Assembly (NCBI RefSeq): GCF_030269925.1
Contig: NC_085128.1
Coordinates: forward strand, 12,216,501-12,280,500
Direction of reading: 5' to 3'
Length of the DNA: 64,000 nt
From: Bombyx mori
Taxonomy: Eukaryota > Arthropoda > Insecta > Lepidoptera > Bombycidae
Part shown: one piece after another, positions 22,121-33,179 of the stretch
Numbering within the stretch: position 1 is the first letter of the stretch
How the letters are laid out: each line of letters begins with the position of its first letter
Position numbers and translations under genes: made by a program
Notes under the pieces: model-generated
What the model was told of the DNA's origin: nothing
Database searches by the model: none
What the model saw: only the letters and a program-made list of their open reading frames with translations

Positions 22121-22423
22121 TCCTCCCGATCCACTAACGGTGCTTTTAGGTGTCTCAAGCACCGGTCATCGTTCTCGTCGAACCCTTCGCTTGGGACGAA
22201 GGGATCGACGAGTAAATTAACCGTCAGACACAGCCCACTGAGTTTCTCGCCGGATCTTCTCAGTGGGTCGCGTTTCCGATCATGTGGTAGATTCTGCGAA
22301 GCACGGCTCTTGCTACGGTTCGTGTTAGCAACGTCGTCAGGTTTGAGCCCCGTGAGCTCACCTACTAGTTAAGTTTACGCTGAAATAGCCTCTCAAGGCT
22401 CTCAGCTAGGTTGGAAAAAAAAA
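22121..22423 (+). mobile_element. Jockey LINE 3' end with target duplication
   Basis: A 5'-truncated copy of the jockey 3' end with an A tail, flanked by GGAGATTATA at 22111-22120 and 22424-22433. The perfect 10-bp duplication shows it inserted as a unit by target-primed reverse transcription. Confidence 0.92.
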
Positions 22424-22433
22424 GGAGATTATA

Positions 22434-23803
22434 GCCAACGTTACACATTGACGGCTCAAAAAGTCAACATTAATTTAAATGAAGAGATAAATAAAGGACG
22501 ATTGTGCCGGCTGTCCGTTTGGCCGCCGCTTATATTTGTCACGGTACGAACCGTTCGTAATACCGGCCTGATCTCCGGAGCTTCGAATTCGGCCAGATAT
22601 ATTATTCATAACATTTTCGGCGGACGTACCTGTCCACACGGAATATTAGAGGGGAATATCTACTGAGCTTATTCGGCTTTTTCGAATCCATTGGTAACTA
22701 AATTGTTTTCTGTGCATCGGTTTGTTTGTACCCTAGTTTATTTCATTCTTTTTAATGGCCTACAGAGGACTTATGGAGTTAGCGTTCGCCAGTTGACACA
22801 GCTTGTATGCTCTGAATATATCTGTTTTGTGCAAATAGATCGTTTACATTTTAAGTATGAAAAAACTTTTTATCTAAAATTAGGATTTAATGACTTTCTT
22901 TGTATTTAATGGTTATAGAATTTAAAAAGTACAAAGACATATTAGTGGACAAGCTATTGTTATTAAAAGTGACTGCTGCAGTTTTTAGACATAGTGATGT
23001 CGATTTGTCGTCCTTAAGGCGAGATTATAAATTCAAATTTAATTCGCACGAGTAAAACAGACGCTACAAACTTCTAATCAATAAAAGAGTTACATTGCTC
23101 CAGTGTTGAACAGGAACGAATAGCTTCTAAATAAAATCAAGAATGTAAATGTTATGTTTTTATTAACAGGTATCAAGAAAAAAATAACAGCCTCTCGAGA
23201 AGATTAAAACCCTTAAATTAACAGCGGGATAAACTGTTTATAAAGATACTCTGACTCTAGAAGTATCTTATTCAGAAACAGTCAAATCATGGATTGAGCT
23301 AAAAGAATCCAATCTAGAAGAAATCCAAGAAGCCAATCCAAAATCTTATGGATTTAAGAATATCTAAAAAGATGAAGAAATGTCGATGTAACGAAAAAAA
23401 AAACTGATAATTCTCTAAAACTGTGAATAACAACAAAATAAACACATAGTTTTAATATCCCACAGTAGTCGTGTAATCCGAAACACGATTCAATTAAGCT
23501 TATGTTATCAAAACATATTTCAATACAATGTTGTTTTTGGGAAGACAAAAAGTTTTAATCGAAATTTTGGAGGCTCAGTTCCGGCTACCCCGAGGGGCCG
23601 CTCGTTACAATAAATTAATTAAAACAAGCACTAATTGAATGACATAAAACAAATTAATTGTTCAAGTGTTATTGATAGAAAAGCTCTGTTCAAATGGCGT
23701 TTAGCTTAAACAAAACAAGCCTTTATTTGTTATTTGAGTTTTATTGTTTTAGCGTTCGTCTGAATTATTTATTGTTTATGAATGGTGAATTCGAGATTAC
23801 ATT
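22434..23803. other. No gene seen; GC-richer patch near 22500-22670
   Basis: The patch at 22500-22670 stands out in base composition and could be conserved non-coding DNA, but shows no splice sites or convincing frame. The remainder is AT-rich. Confidence 0.45.
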
Positions 23804-23983
23804 TCATCATCATCATCATCAACAGCCCACAGTCGTCCACTGCTGGATATAGGCCTCTCCCAATCCATACCAATACGCCCGGTCTACGGCTCTCCTCATC
23901 TACTTCTTGCCGGCCACCGTTCGGAGGTCATCGCACCACCTAGCCAGGGGGCGTCCCACGTTACGTCTGCTCCAGCGATCGTC
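23804..23983 (-). mobile_element. RTE-type LINE 3' end with (ATG)n tail
   Basis: On the minus strand the codons read RWSRRNVGRPLARWCDDL before a stop, the typical last part of RTE-like ORFs. A short 3' segment ends in a GATGATGATGATGAT tail, which appears as CATCATCAT at the left end on the plus strand. Confidence 0.75.
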
Positions 23984-24099
23984 AACTTATATTTCAAGGT
24001 AGGTGGGCATTTACGTTATAGATGTCTATGGGCTCCAGTAACCACTTAACACCAGGTGGGCTGTGAGCTCGTCCACCCACCTGAGGAATAAAAAAAAAG
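23984..24099 (+). mobile_element. Bm1 SINE 3' end
   Basis: Last third of a Bm1 body from AACTTATATTTCAAGG to the A tail, joined directly to the RTE-type fragment on its left. Confidence 0.85.
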
Positions 24100-24160
24100 A
24101 AAATCTTAGTTTAGGAGCCAGATTGAAACAATCGATCTAAAATCGATAATTTCATTCCAG

Positions 24161-24229
24161 TTTCTGCTTAAAGAAGATGATGAAGAAGATGTAATTGATA
24201 CATTAAGGAACAAATTCTGTTATCGCTGA
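24161..24229 (+). CDS. Candidate host last coding exon
   Basis: An acceptor-like TTTCATTCCAG at 24150-24160 is followed by 22 open codons and a TGA at 24227-24229. The peptide begins FLLKEDDEEDVIDTL and ends NKFCYR, an acidic C-terminal tail of ordinary composition. The pyrimidine tract is only moderate and no polyadenylation signal is obvious nearby, so this may be chance. Entry phase is 0, which does not fit the donor at 17220. Confidence 0.22.
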   Translation, partial: FLLKEDDEEDVIDTLRNKFCYR

Positions 24230-24574
24230 CAACAGACTATCTGACCGCGACGGAGCATGAGCAAAACCGAGCTCAACAACTATTCGCGCCTCGGAGTTGT
24301 TACTATGACAGTTTGCCTAACTCTATTCATTAAATTAATGACTGCATTAATATAATTTAATGAGTTAGAAACTACGCCGCGGGCGGATACTTCACCGAGA
24401 CGTTGAGTTGAGGTTTTTTTTCTCTATATTCGTTTGGTTTCAGACAAATATAACTTTAAAGTTTTCGGTTCACAGTTTTATTGTCACTCATGTCGTTTTT
24501 GGAGATCGTGAACTGAACATGAATCGAGCGGAAGAAGTTCTAAAGAATGGAGGGATTTTTGAGCTACCGTACCC

Positions 24575-24810
24575 TAAAAGGATACTATGTGAATTCGTAC
24601 GGGTATCCATCCACTCTGCCTATTTCTGATTCAAAGTAGGACTGGGTTCTGATTTGTAAGGGGACAGGCGTTATAATACTATTTAATTGGGACGTAGACC
24701 CGATTTTTCAAGGAAGGTCCTTCCGAAGGAATTTCATTTACGTTAAGTTTTTTGTTATGTGTTGATTTCTATAACATGTGTTGATATCGATAACAACTAA
24801 ACATCAGGTC
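24575..24810 (+). mobile_element. Old, diverged Bm1-like SINE
   Basis: The order of blocks follows the Bm1 body (GTGAATTCGTACGGGTA, CTGCCTATTTCTG, GTTATAATACTA, TCATTTACGTT) with many substitutions and indels, so this is a much older insertion than most copies here. Confidence 0.55.
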
Positions 24811-24849
24811 TAGCCCTTTTCTTGGCGGCTTGTTTTTGGTCCAGCGAGC

Positions 24850-25206
24850 TATTCCAGGAAATCAGTGGTATCGCTTGGGGCATAAACGGGTTGCCGTAGG
24901 CGTACCGAGATACCCGACGTTGAGTCGTCGACTTTCTCGCGACGTCCCATCGATCGGGCATCTTAGGAGTGGCGCCGTGAGTCTGGTTGTAGTGTAAATC
25001 GTGGGAATCCCCGACTCTGCTTTGGTTCTGACTCCGGCTGAAGATTGGACGTCGGGTGAGTGCAAGAGGAGTCGTTTGGTCATTAAAGCCCTAAAACATC
25101 CACGTACGCGGTCTGCTCCCAACATCTGCATACCGGCAAGTCCCGCACGCTCCCTAGGCGCGAACACCATGTATGAGGTTCCGCCTGCTAGAAAAAATAA
25201 GGTCTA
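24850..25206. other. GC-rich segment of unknown origin
   Basis: About 350 bases of clearly higher GC than the flanks, open on the plus strand over 25001-25206. Composition and abrupt edges suggest a transposon remnant, perhaps LINE coding sequence, but I do not recognise it. Confidence 0.4.
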
Positions 25207-25652
25207 GTCTGTCAGAATGATAATAAAAAATATGTTTAAAACATTTAGTGTCAGTTCAATCAAACATTTAGTAACATTTAATTTACCCTATGTAACATAA
25301 CTGTAGACCCAATTTAATTGGATCTGACCTGGAAGAGAATGGCACCCAACTCCAAAAATAATAATAAAAATATTCAAACGCTAAAAACAATCAGTTCTGG
25401 AATAAGATTCGATTCCTATAATTTTGACGGATCCAATTATTTAATCGCCCTGAACGGCTGAATACCCTCGAAATTAATTAATTAACTATTGGTTTAATTA
25501 ATTCATCTCGACTCCGTTAAATTTATTCTTTCGGGTGACGGGCAAAGTTACTTAGTTGAAATACTGTGGCAGTTGGATCACGAGATGATTGACATTACTC
25601 ATGTTTGGCTTGCTTCACATAATGTTAAGAAATATAATGCTTCATAATTACA

Positions 25653-25900
25653 AAGCTGAAATAGGCGGGGTGGTGGTACCTACCCGTGCTTACTCACAAG
25701 AGGTCCTACCACCAGTAATTATGCAAATTATAATGTTGCGGGTTTGATTTTTTTATACGATGTTATTCCTTCCGCGGAAGTCAATCTTAAACATTTATCA
25801 AGTACGTATTTCATCAGAAAAATTGGTACTTTCCTGCGGGATTCGAATACCGATGCATTGCTAGATACAAATGTACAGGACGTCTTAACCGTCTTAACTT
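25653..25900 (-). mobile_element. Bm1 SINE, head, linker and start of body
   Basis: Reverse orientation. ACCACCAGTAATTATGC joins body to linker, and the head shows CGGGATTCGAATACC. The 3' two thirds of the body are missing on the left. Confidence 0.88.
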
Positions 25901-26346
25901 CAGTTTTTTGTTTCGTCCCTTAGTCCTAGAATACAAATCAAATGCATCATTTCTCTAAGACCTATTCATTATTTGTAACAATAAACCAAAAGCACACATC
26001 GAATCTAATTGAGCGATGCATTTCTCGTGAATAATCTGGTATTGTTCCGATAAACATATTCATAGTTCATGTGATTCGCGGACTTTTTCTGTATATTCCA
26101 GTGGAAGTGGCTGATAAGATGGAGATTGAGCATAGTCCTTATATATGTAATATAAGTTTGTGTCCAAGGATGAAGTGCGTCTTGTTCATAATTCCCCATA
26201 GTTCAGTATAACTAGCTAATTTCTACTTGCCTCTATGGATAATAAATATATTATACATACTATATTCAGAATTAAAGGAAAGGTAATGGGTATATTACTT
26301 AAGCCAACAGTTAAGGCAATAAGAAAACAAAAGTGTTGCCAACTCT

Positions 26347-26542
26347 GCTTTTTTTTCCTACCTAAGCTGAGAGCCTTGAGAGGCTAAATCAGCGTAGCCT
26401 TAACTAGTAGGTGAGCTCACGGGGCTCAAACCTGATGACGTTGCTAAAACGAACCCTAGCAAGAGCCGTGATTCGCAGAATCTACCACCGGATCGGAGCT
26501 CTTCGTCGCAAGCGACGAGTTTGACGAGAACGATGACCGGGG
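26347..26542 (-). mobile_element. Jockey LINE 3' end, reverse orientation
   Basis: Reverse complement of the jockey 3' UTR (AGGTGAGCTCACGGGGCTCA, CGCAGAATCTACCACCGGATC), with an internal deletion that removes the hairpin-like CCCACTGAG block. A short T run lies at its left end. Confidence 0.85.
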
Positions 26543-26895
26543 CATCAACTCTGCACTTACTAAAGTAAGTTTCAAAAATTAGCAAATTTCTATCTCGAGT
26601 CCTGATACTTTCCCTTTGGACGGTTATAAAGTAGATCTATAGAGACTTTAACGTCATGTCGTAATGTGTCATTTACGTCATGATGTCTATACAAATCATG
26701 CACGGTCATCCGGCTGCAAATTAAGTAGGTAGGGAAAATGGGTTATACCTATAACACAAGGAATCCTAATACCTACTTAAAACCTTATTACCTACTAGAG
26801 GTACTATTAAGATACATACTTATATACGTTTAAATCTATACAATATATTTATTTATATAGATAATAAACACACCTGTTCATCACATGAATGTTTG

Positions 26896-26972
26896 TTCCC
26901 ATTGCGGGAATCTAACCCAAGAGCCTCGGCGCAACAATCAGAGTCGCTAACTAAGCACGCACTACCAGATCA
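26896..26972 (-). mobile_element. tRNA-derived SINE head (not Bm1)
   Basis: On the minus strand it reads TGATCTGGTAGTGCGTGC (A-box region) and later GGGTTAGATTCCCGC (B-box region). The spacing is tRNA-like, but no cloverleaf with a good anticodon arm forms, so I call it a SINE head rather than a tRNA gene. Confidence 0.5.
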
Positions 26973-27589
26973 GTAAAATGATAAATTATTAATCAAAAGT
27001 CTATGATTTATATGTGAGTTGTTACATGATTTTCCCCTAAGCTAATTTTGATTAAAGAACAAAATACTCAGCGCCGTAACTCACTCAAACTGTTTATTAA
27101 AACAATACTAATTTCCATGTTTAAGAAACGTAATCTTAAATGCGCTCATAATATTATATTGTGAACTTATTGGAACAGAAAACGGAAGTTGGCCGGCTTC
27201 GAACTGACTTCACACAATGAGACTTAGCGTCCGCTTGTTTGTAGTACGCTAGAACCCTGTCACATTTACGGAGATAAGCTATTTACAAAAAGTTAAAAGA
27301 AATATAAGTAAGATAAAAATGTAAATTAAGCGGATATTCGATAAAATAATTACAATGATAACTTCATGAATTCAATCTCCCAGTCGGCAAGTTTTTTTAT
27401 TTATTGGAACTAAGTTCCTTATGGGACGATGCAGAGGGGTACCCAAACCGGGAAAAAACGTCTGTAACGTAAGATTTTTATTAGTAATGCACACAGTGTA
27501 CGACTTAACTTTGTAATAACGTACAAAAAATAACATATTTTTATTGTACATTTTTTATAAATCATTGTGAATAAAATAAAGTTGATCAC
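26973..27589. other. AT-rich stretch, no gene seen
   Basis: No coding or repeat boundary recognised before the T run at about 27590. Confidence 0.45.
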
Positions 27590-27885
27590 TTTTTTTTTTT
27601 TTATTTGCTCTAATGTGCTCCAACGAGCGCACGTTTCACTTTATGTTAAGTTGTTACCGGAGCCATCATAGATATCAGAACGTAAATTTAGCATAAATAG
27701 GTGTAGATACTTGAAATCATTCAATAAGTCAATCAATAGTCAATATGTATTTAGGATATTTTTTTGCGGGATTACTTGTTACGCGGTGGTTTCCTTCGTC
27801 GTAGAAGCTTTGCGTGAACATGTGTGTAGTACATATTATTTAAGTAGAAAATGTCGTACATGGCTGCACGAATACCAGCATAGTT
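27590..27885 (-). mobile_element. Old, diverged Bm1-like SINE
   Basis: After a T run the blocks TTAAGTTGTTACCGGAGCC, TTGCGGGATTACTTGTTACG and CGTCGTAGAAG follow the order of a reverse Bm1 body and linker, heavily mutated and shortened. Confidence 0.5.
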
Positions 27886-27891
27886 ATATAT

Positions 27892-27936
27892 GTCGTGGAT
27901 AACGACTTTTAGTTGTCGTGGATAACGACTTTTAGT
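27892..27936. repeat. Tandem duplication of a 22-bp unit
   Basis: The unit TGTCGTGGATAACGACTTTTAG occurs as two exact, adjacent copies. Confidence 0.85.
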
Positions 27937-28031
27937 AATATTAAGACGGTGGTTTTGATTAATATTTTAAATGATGAAATGTTGTTTTGATAAATATCAC
28001 ATAATGAAGGGTAGACTCCGTAACGCCACAG

Positions 28032-28170
28032 TATAAAATGGCGGTACGTGGACAGAGTCGTGGCATTCCGTGTCAGACAGTCATTCCGTCCGTCTCAGTC
28101 AGTGAGTCTCTGACAGTCAGTCAGTCAGTCAGTCAGTCAGTCAGTCAGTCGGTCTGTCGGTATGTGGAAC
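28032..28170 (+). repeat. TATA-like motif followed by a (CAGT)n microsatellite
   Basis: GTATAAAATGGCGG at 28031-28044 is followed by CATTCC at 28064-28069, about 32 bases downstream, and then by about ten CAGT units at 28107-28150 with imperfect units on both sides. The layout resembles a core promoter with a repeat in its 5' leader, but no coding frame follows. Confidence 0.5.
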
Positions 28171-28254
28171 GAAACTGTCGGTTTACCCTGTCGTTGTGAA
28201 AGTTGTGTGTACCATCCCTGACGTGAGCCAACATATATATCATATAAACTCATC

Positions 28255-28290
28255 GCTACATACCTACTATACATATAGTAGGTAGGTAGC
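28255..28290. repeat. Short palindrome
   Basis: Arms of 17 bases with one mismatch around a two-base centre; the inner 10 bases (ACCTACTATA) match perfectly. Confidence 0.8.
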
Positions 28291-28995
28291 GGGCGATGCA
28301 CGAAAAAAAATCCCTTAATACAAATATGCGTCATTTAAAATGTCATCATTCAATACAATTGTATACTTCGCTGGATACGAACCTATTTTTGCAAAAAATA
28401 GCTTAGCTAATAGATATTCGTAGGACAGCTACTTAGCTTAGCGCACAAGTCGCAACGACATGATTGCAACTTAATCTCTAACTTAGTGCTTAGTACAAGT
28501 TAAATCCTTAAGAAATAGTTTAAAATTATTGTTGGAATTGTAAGATGCGGTTTGTTTGCCGGAGAATACAATTAGATGCGGCCCGGGGATCTGCAGCTAC
28601 CCTTATCGTTTAACGAGCTTAAATTAAAAATCTAATTAGTTTTTTGAACTGTTTATCCTTTTTATTGTAATTTTTTATGATTTGTTCTTAATGTCTTGCG
28701 TGTTTTTTTGTTGTTTGTTTTTTGATGTTCGATTTGTAAGCCTGAATGCGAATCAGGTAGTCATGCATTCGGTTTTGATGGGTGTGAAAACTGTTGTATG
28801 TACAATGCAATTGAGACTTCACTCTCGAATGTTAAAGTTCATATTTCACAAACAACTGCTCATAGCTTCCGTAAAACCCCAATAAAACGAAGTCATAAAC
28901 TCGTCTGTTGAACTCAAACAAAAAAATTGTTTTTAAATTGAATTGCCTTAATGTGTAACATTTTGCGCATATTTTTACCTTTTAGCTCTAGATAG
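28291..28995. other. AT-rich stretch, no gene seen
   Basis: Contains a GC-richer spot near 28580 and an open frame at 28682-28885 with no supporting signals. Confidence 0.45.
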
Positions 28996-29273
28996 AATAA
29001 ATAAATAATAATAATAAATAAATAAATATTTACCAAAAATCACCCTACGCTAACTGGTCCCGTGATAAGTTCGTAAAGAACCTGTGTTACAGGTACCAGA
29101 TAACGGAAACAAATGTAAGATTTTTATTATACACATACATATATTTAATATACATCCATAACCCTGGAAAAGACATTTATATTTATCATACAAATATCTT
29201 CCCTTGGCGGGACTCGAACCCACGATCCCCTTATGTAGTGACCATGTCACTTACCACTACACCAGACGGCCGC
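28996..29273 (-). mobile_element. tRNA-derived SINE with AATA-rich tail
   Basis: On the minus strand the head (29273 down to about 29205) reads GTCTGGTGTAGTGGTAAGTG, a good A box, and GTGGGTTCGAGTCCCGCC, a good B box. A body of about 170 bases follows and ends in a repeated AATA-type tail at 28996-29030. It is not Bm1. The middle of the head does not fold as a functional tRNA. Confidence 0.65.
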
Positions 29274-29914
29274 TATTTGCTATATATATTATTAGAATAT
29301 TCATTATATAGCTGTTGCGGACCTCTTTGCTATTTTGATAGTTGATGTTGTATTTTATTTCTTGGCTTTTTAACGTTGTCTATTCATTTTTACCTATTTC
29401 TTTCTGTTTACTTAATTTTCTGTTTTTATTAAAAAAAATATCATTCTCAACTTGTTTTATCGTTTATCATTTGTAGAGATATTTAGTTAGTTCACTTCAA
29501 TAGCCTTACTTTATAAAGCGCACTTTATTCCGCGGATAACTAAATGTAACCGGCGAAATATTCTCCTCGAATTAGTTTAATAAATCTGCTGCTCATTATA
29601 ACGAACAAATATCCGGTACCTCAGGAACGGTTTTCATAACAGAATCTTTGCCGCCTATTCGAGCCTAATTAAAACGATTGAAATATTTCATAACGAAGTG
29701 AAAAACGCATTAAAAGTTTATCGGCGTACGGCTAGGAGGCCTCCCCGTCGCCCCTAAATAATAACAGCGGTATAGATTACAATTTTATTTTCTTAACACC
29801 CAAGATTTTTATTTGGTGTACTGTTTCTTTGATTGTGATTTAAAACATTACAGTTTTTTTTTTTTGTGAAAAATTACTTGACGTTCCGTTTGTGGTTAAT
29901 TGTTTTTGAAGTAA
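29274..29914. other. No gene seen; mixed-composition patch
   Basis: 29520-29760 is less AT-rich than its flanks and could be conserved non-coding sequence. No frame or splice sites support a gene. Confidence 0.4.
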
Positions 29915-30185
29915 AATTGAATAATATGCATTTTCGAAAAGGGCACATGTCGCATATTTTGTCAAATACGTTTTTTCATATACATGTAGTTTTGAGACTT
30001 ACCTACACCCATTTTATAATAATTCCAGTAATTTTCAATTGCTAATTAACACGTAAATATATATCAAAAGTTAATATTTTAAATTTTACACTGCTTTAGA
30101 AAATAATTTAGTTTTTTTTTCATTTCCTGAACATTTTACATTTTCAGAGACGTGTGCCCTTTTCGAAAATGCATATTCAATTAAT
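29915..30185. mobile_element. Fold-back element (MITE-like), about 270 bp
   Basis: Terminal inverted repeats of 28 bases with one mismatch (29924-29951 and 30149-30176), each containing GCATTTTCGAAAAGGGCAC. With a 3-base gap the match extends outward through AATTGAAT. The interior is AT-rich and non-coding. Superfamily and target duplication are unclear. Confidence 0.7.
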
Positions 30186-30334
30186 TGCATTATTTATAGG
30201 TCTAAAGTCAATTCTGTTTTTAAAATTCAATTGTTTACCTTTAATGATGCTATTAGCTGATCGTCGCTTTATTTATAGCAGTATTTATGTGTTTTAGTAT
30301 ACTCGTAATATACTGTGCAAGCTTATAGTATAAA

Positions 30335-30757
30335 TCTATATATTAATACGTGAAGCAAAAACTTTGTATCCCTTTTTACGAAGATTGCGCGGACAGAGGA
30401 GTATAAAATTTTCCACACTTATAGAGAATGCGGAGAAAGAGTGCACAATGCTAATTTTTTTTTAAATAATGCATAAAAGATACATTAAATCAATAAAGAA
30501 AACATTACACACACTACCATGTATTTGACACACACCCATACATAAAACTATACTCTTTGTTTAGTGTCAATTGGGAAACTTTTGTTATTGTTTAAAGAAT
30601 TGTCGAATTGAAAATAGATTAATATTATTTGTCTTTAATATTATTGATCTATAGTGCAGTTTTGACGATTACAATTAGAACTATTATTAGAACCATAATA
30701 ATAAGCTTATAATTTCAATTCATTATAGTCGAATCTCGACTACTGCTGGGCCACTAG
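30335..30757 (+). mobile_element. Non-autonomous Helitron, 423 bp (copy 2)
   Basis: Starts TCTATATATTAATACG after A and ends with the hairpin AGTCGAATCTCGACT, a short spacer and CTAG before T: the standard Helitron end structure and A-T insertion site. Same length as copy 1, with small internal differences. No coding capacity. Confidence 0.88.
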
Positions 30758-30785
30758 TTCTATGTAACGGATATAAAATTTTAAA

Positions 30786-30872
30786 AGATTAGACAGTGAC
30801 TTGGCTTTATCTCTGCCGTTAATGACGTCCATGCGTGACAGCGATACCTCATTATCAGAACCATCAAGTAAA
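30786..30872 (+). mobile_element. Diverged LINE 3' UTR fragment
   Basis: The blocks AGTGACTTGGCTTTATCTCTGCC and the following bases resemble the 3' UTR of the LINE at 63470-63915 (GGCTTGGCTCTGCCC), with many changes. Confidence 0.45.
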
Positions 30873-30905
30873 AAATATGTTTCAACTAAATTACCTACTC
30901 TATAC

Positions 30906-31108
30906 TTTTTTTGTATTGCTTATGTGGGAGGACGAGCTCACAGACCACCTGGTGTTAAGTGGTTACTGGAGTCCATAGAGATCTACAACATAGATGCGCC
31001 ACCCACCCTGAGATATAAGTTCTAAAGTCTCAAGTATAGTTACAACGGCTGCCCCACCCTTCAAACCGAAACGCATTACTCTTCACGACAGAAATAGGCA
31101 GGCAGGCA
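30906..31108 (-). mobile_element. Bm1 SINE body
   Basis: Reverse Bm1 body from its T-rich end to AGAAATAGGCAGG; linker and head are missing. Confidence 0.9.
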
Positions 31109-32103
31109 ATATATACTCTATAAATTTTCTAAGTTCAATGAATTATTATTATCACTCAGCAATAGTTTTCGCTTCATAGAATTCAAGGCACAATCTCTTG
31201 TTCATCGACACATGCGCATGTTACACGAAATCTGAACACAGCATACGTGTGCCATTAATATGATGAGTTATCAAGACAATGTGACGAGGCCGGAACGTCG
31301 ATAGTGCGCCGATATACAACCTATCGCTACATAAACCCGCTTCCTCGGTTTGTGTTAGATTAATTGCGGCGGCATTCTCCGCACAACTCACCGGCCCGGT
31401 ATGTCAATGAAAGCAATTACTCGTACCAAACACGCACGATGCCCAATACCAATAAGTAAATCGATTAACTAATAGATACTCTAAGCACATCTCAATTTGG
31501 TTATGCGATATATTGAGGCTTTGTTCCTTTCACACTTACACGGATGATGGATTGCTTACCAATAGCTGGTTGGCAGCTCGCAAACATCCACTCCATCAAC
31601 AGGGAAAAAGCGCCTCTAACAGCGTCCTCGCGCCCTCATCGATCTACGACTTAAGGTCGAACTTCCTTTGCACAATTGCAAACAATTTCTTTTACAAAGA
31701 TGTAAACGCCAATCGATGTGTCAGTGGTGTGATAGGTAAACTTTTCATTTTGCCGATGTACCCACCCGGCCCGGGCTGTTCGTCGAGAAACAATTTTCTT
31801 GTTGTTTGAGAGCTCATTTTTAACGTTATTGAGTGCGAATTTTTTCCGAAGTTTTGTATGTATTATTTTGCCAGTTTTCATTGTTGTTTGATGGATGGAT
31901 TATTATTATCGGGGATTTTTTTTTGCTATAGTCGATTAGGTGCGGAATGTATAAGCTATTGAATATTAGTCACGTTACGGCAACCGAAGAATATTTTTGT
32001 ATAGTAAAGATACAGTAAAGATACGGTTGCTAATGGGGACTGAGTTAGAGAATTATATTAAGCTCACATCAAAATCTGTGTTTAGCAACTCATATAATTG
32101 ACT
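31109..32103. other. No supported gene; two GC-richer patches
   Basis: 31270-31420 and 31560-31830 are less AT-rich. The first has a donor-like GGTGAGTTG on the minus strand at about 31391, the second a GGTAAGC near 31552, but neither has a convincing partner acceptor. Confidence 0.4.
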
Positions 32104-32180
32104 GATTCGGTGGTGCAGTAGCTAGAACGCTGTCGCACCGAGGGTCGTGGTTTCGATTCCCATAAATATCCTGAAGAAAA
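32104..32180 (+). mobile_element. tRNA-derived SINE head (not Bm1)
   Basis: GGTGGTGCAGTAGCTAGAACG (A-box-like) and GTGGTTTCGATTCCC (B box) lie about 30 bases apart. A short AT-rich body follows; the end is unclear. Confidence 0.45.
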
Positions 32181-32280
32181 TGTATTTTTAGAAACTAAAG
32201 AGTTTTAAATAATTGAAAGTTTTTCTTTACATATGTATGTACATATTTAAACGTAGATAAGTTATGTTTGTCAGTCTGTG

Positions 32281-32472
32281 TTTTTTTTATTGCTTAGATG
32301 GGTAGGCGTATTCACAGCCCACCTGGTGTTAAGTGGTTACTGAAGCCCATAGACTCTACAACGTAAATGCGTCACCCACCTTGAGATATAAGTTCTAAGG
32401 TCTCAAGTATAGTTACAACGGCTGCACCACCCTTCAAACCGAAACGCATTACTGCTTCACGGCAAAAATGGC
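32281..32472 (-). mobile_element. Bm1 SINE body, truncated
   Basis: Reverse Bm1 body starting at a T run and breaking off after CTGCTTCACGGCA. Confidence 0.88.
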
Positions 32473-33031
32473 ACGTACGGACCATAAAAGTGCCGTGCCA
32501 CAAAATCACGAGAAATAGGGAGGGAATAGTTTAAAAAGGAAATGCTCTTTATAAACCACTAGTACATTATCGTTGTTAGCAACTATTTAAGTATCGTCTA
32601 CTTAAAATAAGACTCTAATACTTAAGAAATAAGTACTCTAATTTCCGAGCTATACAAATAAAACACATCGAATAAGATCCCTAAATAATATAATACTCGA
32701 AGAGTGAATACCTTAGCGTCGGATGTCAAGAGTACAAAATGATTTAGTAGAACAGGTAAGTACACTATTTTTGTTGGCGGCACGACCTTTGCCAGTTTTG
32801 CCAATTTTTCTTCATTCATTCTAGAGTACTACCAGATTGTTTGATAAAATATATGTTTTTAGGATGGAAAAGAACATTGATTTTATTTTAGTTGTTTTTT
32901 TTTTTCTAGAAATAACGTAGGTACTTAAAAATTTATGGTATCCTCGTATAATGTAAAAAAGATCTTAAAGATACTTTATGTGAATTCCTTCGCCGATTTT
33001 GAGAAGTGTGTCCGAAGTATATTTTTTTTCA

Positions 33032-33152
33032 TGTTTTTATATTGCCCTTGTAGGCAAACGAGCTTACGGCCCACCTGATGGTGAGTGGTTACCGTCGCCC
33101 ATGGACTTCAGCAATGCCAGGAGCAGAGCCAAGCCGCTGCCTACCGCTAAAA
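33032..33152 (-). mobile_element. LINE 3' UTR fragment
   Basis: Reverse complement of the 3' UTR at 63790-63900 (TTGCCCTTGTAGGCAAACG, CATGGACTTCAGCAATGCC), well preserved. It sits just before the candidate acceptor at 33179. Confidence 0.8.
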
Positions 33153-33179
33153 CCGTATCTATAATATATTTTTCTGCAG

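Noticed and set aside
28107..28150. CRISPR-like array at the CAGT repeat
   Set aside because: It is a simple tetranucleotide microsatellite with no spacers, and the sequence is clearly from an animal.
29205..29273. A tRNA gene on the minus strand
   Set aside because: A and B boxes are present, but the anticodon arm and acceptor stem do not form. It is a SINE head with a body and tail.
31392..31470. Possible minus-strand exon ending in a GGTGAGTTG donor
   Set aside because: The upstream acceptor is weak and the frame is short.
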